The notes beneath the pieces are model-generated. The model ran no database searches. It had not been told where the DNA came from and worked only from the letters and a program-made list of their open reading frames with translations. The translations under genes and the position numbers were made by a program. From Bryoerythrophyllum caledonicum (taxonomy: Eukaryota > Streptophyta > Bryopsida > Pottiales > Pottiaceae), in contig OZ020521.1 of the NCBI GenBank assembly GCA_963971425.1, forward strand, positions 374,501-438,500: a stretch of 64,000 bases of DNA, given 5' to 3'. Below are positions 33,290 through 42,741 of this stretch, piece after piece. Position 1 is the stretch's first letter; each line of letters starts with the position of its first letter.

Positions 33290-35226
33290 CCAGCCCCGAA
33301 GACATTGCGAATGAAATATTTAACCAACAAACAAAAATCAATAGACCAACAGTACCAACATGCAATTACCAGCCACAACATACAACAGAATGTACATGTG
33401 CAGTACGCCAATACCCATGGCATGACCTGGATGGATATACCCTTGACAAACGAGGCGAACCAGAAATTCCACTACATAAGTACCTCAATAGAGCCACATA
33501 CGACACATGCCTTCAAAATCTTGGAAATAATAAAGCCCCAGGCCCAGACCGTATACCAAACTCAATACTCAAAAACATGCCTCCAAGATTTCATAAACTA
33601 TTATTCCTGTTCTTCTCCCATTGCTATAAACAAAAACAAATACCGACCTCATGGAAAACAAGTGCAACAATTTTACTATACAAAAAAGGCGACCCATCCA
33701 TACTACCCAACCATAGGCCAATTGCACTAGCTAACACAATATATAAACTCTTCACCAGTACACTCACCTCTATACTATCCTCATATGGTGAAAAATTCAA
33801 AATCCTACATGATAGTCAAGAAGGATTTAGAGCAGAAAGAAGTACCGCTCGACAAATCCAAACTATAATAGCCGCACTAGAAGACGCAAAATTTACTAAC
33901 CAAGATATATACATATTATACGTGGACTTTAAAAACGCCTTTGGCTCAATAGACCATGCCCGACTACTAGCAATAATGACGGATCTTGGCTATCCAAAAG
34001 AGGCAACTACACTTGTTGGAAATATCTACTCCCAATCATCCACTTACTACATTGGTGAACACTTTGGAAAAACAAAACCCATACCCATTCAAAGGGGAAC
34101 TATACAAGGGGACACCCTTAGCCCATACCTATTCATTATATTCTTAGAACCACTACTTAGATGGCTAGAAAGAGACAACAATGGATATACTTTCGGCACA
34201 TCACAAATTACAATAAACTTCGCCGCTTATGCGGACGACCTCGCCACCATAACTAACAAAATCAAATCTATCCAAATACAACTCAATAAAATTGATAGAT
34301 ATTGCAAATGGGCAGGTATGGGCGTAGGTGTCCCAAAATGTGCCGCTACCGGATGCCCAAACAAATCCAAAATGAACCCTACCACTTTCAAAGCCCTAAT
34401 ACAAGCCTCTAACATCAATTACCGCAATCAACCGATCCCTACACTGCACCAAAATGAACCATACATATACTTAGGTATAAATCTCGTCCCCTCACTAAAA
34501 TGGAATATCCAAATTCACACTACAACCACGAAACTCATCAAACAATGCAAAGAACTAACAATATGCCCGGCCACCATGAAACAAAAAATAAAAATGGTTG
34601 ATACCGTACTACGTCCAGGTGTGGCATATAGCTTCTACAGTGTACCATACTCTATACCAGCTATCAAAAAACTTGATAAAAAAATAATAGCCATACAAAA
34701 AACCATATGTGGATTACCAAAATGTATGTCAAACGCAATAACCCAACTCCCACATAACCTATTTGGACTTGAAGCCTTCTCCCTCAAAAACGCATATCTC
34801 CGATGTATAGGCGAACAACTACAAAATGCGTTAAACGATAAAGGTAGACTTGGAAAAATATATAATGGATTAACTCATTATATCCTTGCCCAATACGATG
34901 GCGCCAAAAACATACCCAGAATTAAAAAAAGTGACTGCATAAGATCACCAATAACACGTATATTCTTCTTATTAAAACATATAGCTAAAGTCCACCTTAA
35001 AAGTACGCTCCCAAACTTCCTCATCAATCCTACAACACTAGAAATACTATGGCACCAAGAAACACTAAACCACAACACACTTAATGCCCAACTCTCCCAG
35101 AAGCTCCTACAAAAACTCCTCTCAAAAAATATTTTTGAACTATCACAACTTACACTACCCAATGGTACACACATCATGAACAATGAGGACTTCAAAACAT
35201 ACCACCTCACCCCATCCAAACTATAA
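33253..35226 (+). pseudogene. LINE-2 ORF2, reverse transcriptase
   Basis: 657 codons with a full RT core: NNKAPGPDRIPNSIL, ILLYKKGDPS, NHRPIALANTIYKLF, QEGFRAERSTARQIQ, LYVDFKNAFGSIDHARL, IQRGTIQGDTLSPYLF and the catalytic FAAYADDLATIT. The thumb and a conserved C-terminal stretch (NLFGLEAFSLKNAYLRCIGE) follow. It ends at a TAA (35,224-35,226) where LINE-A has an Ile codon, so the stop is a mutation and the homologous frame continues (SALNVAKQLFCHPTCP) until LTR-2. Confidence 0.92.
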
Positions 35227-35292
35227 AAAAGCGCCCTAAATGTTGCTAAACAACTATTTTGCCATCCAACATGCCCCACCACATGTCATATG

Positions 35293-37310
35293 TGTGAGCC
35301 AAATAAACCGCCCCTAAAGGGTGGCTTATCTTGAACACAAGATCCTAATACGGGGCCTAGTTACTTGTGTAACCAATCCTCAGCCCATTCATACACAACT
35401 TATACAAGCATGGTGACACATCTCATGTTCACTTAGGTTCCTTGTGGTTGATTAGTGAGGTGGTGACTTAATCCAGTCTTCTAATTGAACCCACCTTTGA
35501 ACAAGTGTAACTTTTGCTCTAGGGCTCCGAATGCAACGTTTCCAACTCTTATGGGTTCAATTCAGCATCCCGAACTTGATTAGACCCTTAATGATCAGTT
35601 TCAGGCTTAGGTGTGACCCTGGAACCAGTTGGCAGCAGACAGGCTTCCCTATTTTCTACAAACTTATAATGCTAATTATCTCCTTGACTCTAACTCCGAT
35701 TCTTATGTTTGTTTTTATTATTCTTGTTAGTTTTTTGTGCTTAACATGATGGCAGCCTTCAATTAATCATTTGACTCGACCCTGGACCTCACAGCCAGCG
35801 ACCAGCAGTGCACCTTCAACATACATGTTTACTCAAAAATTGTAACCAACCATTCACATGCACGCCACATATACTTCACATGATTAACCCCACCTTAACA
35901 CTAAGCTACGCATGAGCATCCAGCTGCGTTCTCTTATTCTTATAGAGTGATCACTTAGTTGAGTTGAGTTGATTGTAACCCTAATTCTAGTGAAATTTTG
36001 ACAGCGCTTCCGCGTGACGTATGTGACTAGAAAAAAATTAGGGTTCCCTTAAGCACAAGGAATTGACTACTAGCCGGGAGAAAGTAGAGGCTCCCTGGTT
36101 TGATTCAATTCACCCTCTTTCCTTCAGTTGTGTGATCCAGCGTCAGCTCGTCCTCTTCGTGGTTCGGCTCAGCTTCTGCTCTTCGTGATCTTGTCCTCTT
36201 CGTGTTGCTGCTCTTCGTGATCTCGTCCTCTTCGTGTTGCTGCTCTTCGTGATTTCGTCTTCTCCGTGGTTCAGCTCAGCTCCTACTCTTCGTGTTGCTG
36301 CTCTTCGTGATCTCGTCCTCTTCGTGTTGCTGCTCTTCATGATCTCGTCCTCTCCGTGGTTCAGCTCAGCTCCTGCTATTCGTGTTGCTGCTCTTACCTA
36401 ATTCATGCTTCCAGTGGCCGGGGCTTCCGGCTCTCATTCACTCAGTTCCCTCTCTTCGCACATTCTCTCCACACCCTCTTCTCTCTTTTCCTACCCTTTG
36501 CACACTAACCGAATGCGACCTCTTCAGGGGGTAACCCCCCAACCTTTGTTCTCCTTGAGTTCCCAAAGAAGTTCCCCCCCGCCTTTGGCCTTCTTCCATT
36601 AATGGCTTCCTTCTTACAAAACCTATTAAACCTATATCTACTAATTCCGTGCCACCCTTGCATTTAACAAGAGTGGGTGTCCCACTAACCAAGGAATATC
36701 TAAATCTAAACATTGACTCCATGCCACATGGGTGTGCATGATCTCCAATAAGTGAGCTATTACGTTAAATTCAAGGATGCTAAATCTAACTAATCTACCT
36801 TAGTAAATTGAACTCCCCTTGCTTGGGGTTAGGATTAATTTACCAAGTGATGGTGAGGGTTTTTTTTCCACTTCTTTTGGACCCTTTTCTACTTTTTAAG
36901 GGCTTTTTAAGCCTCCTTCTTTTCTCATTCTCCTCACCATCATTCTTCTTCTTCTCCTAATTTTTTTTTCCCGTGGTTTTTTCACCGTGGCCAATTGCGG
37001 CCCCCGATTCGGTAGGAAGTAATTTCTTCTCCACCACTTCTATTTCTCTTTCTTTCTATTGTTTTTGTTTTTTTCCTAACCTTCTCTTCATTTTTTCCTT
37101 CCCAGTTATTTTTTTGGTTAACTTAATAAAATCCGTGGTCGCCATAAAGTGGCTCCTTTTTAAGGAATTAGTGAATGGAAAGGCCATTTAGCCATATTGA
37201 TCAAAAATCATGGGTTAATCCTATTGGATTACCCACTTCAACTACTAGTTGAACCTAACACAATTGATGTGCGGTCCATTCATCATCGGGAGCCGTTTTG
37301 GCGGCTCACA
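35293..37310 (+). repeat. Solo LTR-2 inside LINE-2, with 5-bp target duplication
   Basis: A 2,018-bp block beginning TGTGAGCC and ending GGCTCACA, flanked by ATATG (35,288-35,292 and 37,311-37,315). LINE-2 ORF2 resumes directly after. It is related to LTR-1: same termini, the AGCGCTTCCGC core (36,003-36,013) and a shared patch near 36,080 ending CTCCCTGGT. It includes a CTCTTCGTG(A/T)T-rich tandem repeat (36,140-36,390). No coding region was seen. It lies in the same direction relative to the LINE as LTR-1. Confidence 0.85.
36140..36395 (+). repeat. Tandem repeat in LTR-2 (GCTGCTCTTCGTG units)
   Basis: Irregular units of about 27-60 bases built from GTCCTCTTCGTG, TTGCTGCTCTTCGTGATC and GGTTCAGCTCAGCTCCT. 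This makes the complementary strand encode a spurious Lys/Arg/Thr-rich repeat. It is probably a variable enhancer-like segment of the LTR. Confidence 0.75.
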
Positions 37311-38998
37311 ATATGCCTTGTAACATACACCCATACTCTCATATACTCAAAGATTCATTTGTCACCCTCAACAATAGCATCATCCCAAGAATTATCCCCA
37401 CACCAATCAATCCCTCGAACCCTCCACACACATACCATCCCCGTCCGCCAATATACATCCCCAAAAACCCTACCACATATCCCATTAATAGCATCATACA
37501 CCATAAACATATCCAACCCACAGACACAAATAACATACAAAATACCTACACAAAATATTTATGCCAATGGCAACACAATGATAATACATACAATAAATGG
37601 CTCCTCCAAAGAGACCTTTTTCCACGAGACGACATCAATACCTCCACACATAACACCGAAAAATTAAAACAATACTACCAAAAATTTCAAAACAAAACAT
37701 ACTCGGATATCATCCAAGCCCACCACCCCCAAGAACAATTCTCAGACTCAAGATCTGTAACACCATCCATAATAATCCCACTCTTAAACATCTACACAAC
37801 AGAATGTAACCCCGAAAAGGATATCCTTACATCTTCAAACACAATTCAAATTGATAACAATCAAGCACATCTATACGAAGAAAACGGCTGACATTTACAC
37901 ACCATCCCAGTTACTCGACTTCAATGGTTATGGAATCAATATAACACAAAATTGCAAACCCCTACAAACATCGAACCAACGATCCAATCTTTTGAAACCA
38001 AACTAATATGGCTTTACCAAAGGTATAAATACGGAATACCAAAAACCGACCCCCTAAAAAATGCGCAATACACAATACCCACTCCCATTTTAGACTCACT
38101 AATCTCATCCTTTAACATCGAACAAACATATTTTTTTTCCCCGGTCACATGTTCTATCAAACTAAAAAAATTCTACTCACCCTTTGAAAGAGACAAAATA
38201 TTCGGATCCCTAGGTAAGGCCTTTGACCACAAATGGACCGGTAATGGTATAGCTCACCCCCACAATGAGAAAGACATGGAACAAGCCATACATTGGGCTA
38301 GACTTGCCGCCAAACACGATCCAAATAACACAAATACAATCATCATCACACCAAACAAAAATTGGTACCAAAATAACAAGCAACATTCAAACCCATTTTC
38401 AGATTCCCATATCATTGCAGTATTTGAAGCAGACACAATACCATATGAAGAACCTACTATCCCACCCGAGCTAAAAAAACCCCGAATAGAGCCATCTACT
38501 TTGCAAACACTATGCGTCCATCATCAAAATCAAACCCTTGGTTCCCGAGAACAACTTGCTGAACTTACCTCCATCACAGAAAATCTAGACATCCACCGAC
38601 CATACACAAAATTGGCCCCACCATCACCCATACAAACCCCCATAAACAAAAGTAAAAAATGGTCAAAACTAAACTACGTCAACAACACATTAAACTATTC
38701 CGCCACACCTCCCCCTCTTCCAAACTATCCAACTCATACCACACCAAAATTTAATCCCGCACACAATTATTACACGGACGACTCTTTTAAACCACCGGAA
38801 CAAATTAGCCCGGGCTCTTGGCGCAGAGAAAAAGCTGGCTATGGCATATATAACTCTACCAAGGAAATTAAACTAGCCAAAAGACTTCATGGCCTACAAA
38901 ATATCCTCAAAGCAGAACTCATGGCCATTCACAAAACACTCAAATCATCACAACAAAATACAATGATGAACCCGCACATATATTCACCGATTGTATAA
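37311..38998 (+). pseudogene. LINE-2 ORF2, linker and N-terminal half of RNase H
   Basis: The frame at 37,298-37,891 gives the Pro/Thr/His/Asn-rich linker (HPRPPIYIPKNPTTYPIN, HHPQEQFSDSRS). A frameshift near 37,890 leads to 37,952-38,998, with a globular part (WNQYNTKLQ, FEADTIPYEEP) and the first RNase H motifs: YYTDDSF (first Asp) and LKAELMAIH (Glu). RNase H removes the RNA strand after first-strand synthesis. A second frameshift near 38,990 moves the next motif (IFTDCINALYLL) into the following frame. Confidence 0.82.
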
Positions 38999-38999
38999 A

Positions 39000-40230
39000 T
39001 GCACTCTACCTACTCAACACTCAAATAACACACCCTACCCTTCACAATAGCCACCCCGACCAAACCATATTAACATCAATGGTACAAATGTTACAAAACC
39101 GTACACAAATCACAACCCTCCACAAAGTGAGAGCCCATGCCAACATTGATGGCAACGAACAAGCAGACAAATTAGCGAAAGAAGGCCGAGAAAAAAGACA
39201 CAAAAATGCCAAAGACCCACACGAACATGCCCATGCCACCCCATACTACCTTCAAAAAGAAGATTGGCCTTCCAAAGAAGATACCCCCGACAAAGGCCCA
39301 ATCAGATTTCTGGGCAAATATCTCAAAAAACAAGACCTCTACAACAACCTTGACACAATCTCAGAAAATATTCCTAACATAGAAAAATGGACTAACAATA
39401 ACGACATAGATAATGAACTCTCTACAAACTTTTGGAAAAACCCCATCATCTCAGACTCACAAATAACATGCCTCATCAAATTCTGTACTGGTCAGTATAT
39501 GGGAAACGCTCGCAAACAACTCTTCTTTGGAATAGAAAGATTTCCATCCATAACATGCCCCATATGCCCCTCAACGGACCCCGACACATGGCTTCATGTA
39601 CTACTCAAATGCCAAAACCACCACATTCACTCTCTAATTATCAAAAGACATAATAAAGGGGTATGGGAAATCCGAAAACTAATCACCTCCTACAAAAAAT
39701 CGAGATGTTTCATACTAATGAACGCCGGCACTTTTAATAACAATCCGCAAGAAAACACGGTCCCTCCATGGCTACTTCCATGCTCATGTATGACCCAAAG
39801 ATGTCAATGCAACGCTAGGCTCAAACCGGACATTCTTTGTGTCAAAGGTTTACCATACAATGACCCACCACCCGAGAACATCAACCAAGACTACACCATT
39901 CAATTCATCGAATTTACATATTGCAACGATAGATTCTCCCCGGAAATAATACAAAACAAAATAGATAAATACCAACCCCTCATAAACGACATCATTGCCC
40001 TCGGTTGGAAAGTGGACCCCCTTATTGTTATCACATCCGGCGCTCGTGCCACCACCTTTATCCCATCTATGAAAACTCTTGAAGATACCTTCAAGATACC
40101 CATTGATACAATTAAAACTACCTTTAAAAACATCAACACCATCGCTATTCAACATGCCATGTCTATTTTACTACATAAACGCAAAATCGAAAATAACCAA
40201 GTCCTCCCTGATACGCAAGACCTCCCTTAG
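39000..40230 (+). pseudogene. LINE-2 ORF2, RNase H C-half, CCHC finger and restriction-like endonuclease
   Basis: The frame 39,079-40,230 starts with the last RNase H motif, HKVRAHANIDGNEQADKLAK. A 100-residue spacer leads to a zinc finger CPIC-x9-H-x4-C (near 39,555-39,612), then KRHNKGV, then RLKPDILCV and IQFIEFTYCNDR, with KIDKYQPLI after it. Finger, RHN and PD...(D/E)xT...KY in this order match the restriction-like endonuclease at the C-terminus of R2-type and Dualen/RandI LINEs. The spacing from PD to the acidic residue is about 26, longer than usual. The end is KRKIENNQVLPDTQDLP. Confidence 0.83.
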
Positions 40231-40479
40231 AAACTTTGCCACCTTGTCTCTTCATGGTTGGCTGCCTGTGTGGTTTTGCTTTTTGTTGTTTAGATTAGTT
40301 TGGTCGTGGTTGGTCGTTGTTGGTTGGTTTCTGGCTACTCGTCACATAGTGTCTATCCTCGAAAGGGGGAAGTAGTTCCAGTTCGCTAATTCCTTGTCCG
40401 GTGGGCATGGTCTTTGCAATGGAACGAATAGACACTTTATTCATGTCGGTTCCCTTCGGGAACCGGCGTTCCTTCTCTC
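40231..40479 (+). other. LINE-2 3' UTR and tail
   Basis: About 250 bases matching the LINE-1 3' UTR (29,369-29,628). Shared parts are CACATAGTGTCTA(C/T)CCTCGA, AGTAGTTCCAG, GGGCATGGTCTT and CACTTTATTC, followed by the terminal hairpin and CCTTCTCTC. There is no poly(A). Confidence 0.85.
40445..40467 (+). other. LINE-2 3'-terminal RNA hairpin
   Basis: GTCGGTTCCC, loop TTC, GGGAACCGGC: ten pairs including one G-T. Compared with LINE-1 the seventh pair is T-A instead of C-G and the eighth is C-G instead of T-A, so pairing is kept by double changes. The position, 12 bases from the element end, is constant. Confidence 0.8.
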
Positions 40480-41154
40480 TGTATGTGTTGTGTTTTCGCT
40501 TGTTATGAGATGTATGAGAGGTTGGGTTTTTATGTGTGAGTATGTTTTAGGATTTTTTTGTATTTGTTGGTGTGTGTGCATTTGTTTGTAAGTTTGTGTT
40601 TGTCTGGATATGTTTTTATTTTTGTTTTTATTTTTTGTATGTGTGTGTATGTACGAGTGTGTATGTGTTTTTGTGTGGTTTGTTGTATGTTTGTGTGTAT
40701 GTATGTATGCTATTGTATTTATCGGTGTATTTGTTTGCTTTTGGGTTTGTGTTTGTTTGTATATGTATGAGTGTGTGGTGGTATGTATTTGTATTTGTAG
40801 TTGTTTGTGTATTCCTTTAGGTATTGTTGTGTCTATGTATGTTTGGGTGTAGTTTTTGGTATTTGTGGTCGTATGGTTGTGGTGTTTTGTATGTGTGTGT
40901 ATGGATATGATTATATATGTGTGTATGTATTTGTATATGTTAGTATGTATGTATTTATTTGTATGTATGCTTTTTGTATTTGTATGTATTTTGGGCCAAG
41001 TAGATAGTGTATTGTTCTTGTATTGAGTCTTTTGAGAAGTATAGTATTGGTATACTATATGTATGTACTTTCGTGATACTAGTATTGTGCTATATGTTCT
41101 ACTATGTATTTGGTGGTGGTAAGTATGTTTTACCGTGTGGTCTTTGTTCTTCAC
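40480..41154 (-). pseudogene. LINE-A ORF2 N-terminal low-complexity region, duplicated copy
   Basis: The frame from 41,154 leftwards is open for about 225 codons before running into LINE-2. Composition is Thr, His, Lys, Asn, Ile, Tyr and Gln with almost no acidic residues. It begins GTGAAGAAC, overlapping the ORF1 stop (ATGTGA), so the first codon of ORF2 is uncertain. Confidence 0.75.
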
Positions 41155-41493
41155 ATGTTTGGCGGCATGTCTTCAATTTGTCTTGGTTTGACTCTTCCTT
41201 TGATGGCTCTCATGGCTTCAATGGTGGCTTGCATGGAGTTTTGGATGCCCTCCATTTGTGCAACGAGCTCGTCATGGAGCTTATCGGTGTACTCTCTATG
41301 TTCCTTCCTCATCTTCTTGTTGTTTTCTTCTAATGCATCCACGAGGTCTTTCTTCGTGACGTTGTTGTTGGTGGAGGAGGAGGCATCTTGAATTTTGAAT
41401 GTGTCAACGGTGTTAACCATTGCGGTGTTGATGTCATTAAATCCAAAGCATTCGACTTGTTCTTGAGTTGGTGGCTCCACTCCTTCCAAACTC
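40480..41493. repeat. 1,014-bp direct repeat, right of LINE-2
   Basis: Partner of 29,993-31,006. It continues smoothly into LINE-A ORF1 on its right, while the left partner continues into the LINE-A 2A region, as expected if a single LINE-A segment was duplicated when LINE-2 inserted. Confidence 0.9.
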
Positions 41494-42741
41494 CTCCTAT
41501 GCGGTGCAAAGTCCAGGTGGTTTCCACCAATTTTGATCGTCTTCTTCACAAACTTCCTATACACGATGGGATTAGCACACTCCACATTTGCACTCCCATT
41601 ATGCCTTTCTCCATTTTCCTTACGAAACCATATGTTTTTAGTGTTATCATTTCCTAGCACCTTGTATATGGCATTAGTGGTATCAACAACACCCATGAGG
41701 ATGGGCAAGGGAGAGAGTAAGGGCATCCTTTTTTGCCTTTGCTTCGGGCGTCATACGGCCCCCGGTTGAGGTTTTCTTTGCATGAAGGACCTCGTGTTGG
41801 GTTGTGACGTGGTGGAGTTGAATCTTCAAAGCTTGTTGAGGAGTGGTGGTGGAGATGAAGGCGTATGGATCACTAATAACCTTTTGCACTCCGGTGACTT
41901 CAAAGTCGTGACCTCGGTTGAAGCTATTGTTGAGAATATCCATGAAGAGTTGATGAGCCGGGGTACCTATCAATGAGTCACTTCTAATGCGCACGGAGAG
42001 GTTAGTGGAATTAGCCGTATGATGATAAGTTTTGCACACTTTACCAATGACCTTATGATTATCTAGTACAAGTATGAAGGGCCTAAGGCCTTTAAGCAAC
42101 ATGAGACCATCCGTGTCGGGGTTAAGAAGGTGTAGTTTGACTATCCCCGTCCATACACCTTTTTGACCACCTCTTTTGACACTATGACATTGTATATAAA
42201 TGGGGTCAATTAGACTCGTGCCTAATTTAATGTCCATTAGTTCAAGCCTTTTAGTTATCATGTTGTGCACATCATCATGCAACATAACATTGATGGGAGG
42301 TTCAAAGAAGATTGCAACATGAAAGTCCAAGGCCAAACCTGTGGCTTCGTTGATCTTGATGTCTAGTGGGATTTGTGTGATGTTGTAATGTTGTTCTTGT
42401 GTGCCTTTCCTCATGCATGGGTAGAGGAGTTGGGGAATGCATGGGAATGCCACTCTAGCCTCCATTGTCTCCTCCGCTTCGTTGGCTTTGAATCCTCTAG
42501 CCATCATTTCTTCAATCGATTCTTCGTTTGTTGGTACCTCCACTCCTTCTAATATTGCAATACTCTCCATGACTTCGAAACCTAGCCACATATTGGGGGT
42601 TATAGTTAGTGGTAATGGTTTAGTGGACTTACCTTTGTCTCCTTGGGCATTCTTGCTCTTCTTACTGCTCCTGGTTTCTTCTGTGCTTTTCCTCGAACTT
42701 TTGTCTTTTGCTTTGATCACATCCACAATGTCAACGTCCAT
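41151..42741 (-). pseudogene. LINE-A ORF1 (RRM-like, C-terminal coiled coil; one frameshift)
   Basis: Two overlapping minus-strand frames (42,741-41,683 and 41,726-41,151) cover a protein homologous end to end with LINE-3 ORF1 at roughly two-thirds identity. The N-terminus is Lys/Ser-rich (KDKSSRKSTEETRSSKKSK). The middle has EQHYNITQIP, HCHSVKRGGQKGVWTG and LKGLRPFIL. An RRM-like block (NIWFRKENGERHNGSANVECAN) and a heptad-rich C-terminus (DALEENNKKMRKEHREYTDK) follow. A frameshift near 41,700 breaks it. ORF1 proteins bind LINE RNA as chaperones. Confidence 0.85.

Larger units (their letters stand above)
31007..40479 (+). mobile_element. LINE-2: plus-strand dual-endonuclease LINE inserted in LINE-A
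   Basis: A 5'-truncated copy starting inside the ORF2 N-terminus and reaching the true 3' end (hairpin and TTC-rich tail). Order: low-complexity N-terminus, 2A, apurinic-type endonuclease, reverse transcriptase, linker, RNase H, CCHC finger, restriction-like endonuclease, 3' UTR. Solo LTR-2 is nested in the linker. Frameshifts near 33,270, 37,890 and 38,990 and a stop at 35,224 make it inactive. It lies opposite to LINE-A. The two-nuclease layout recalls Dualen/RandI elements. Confidence 0.85.
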
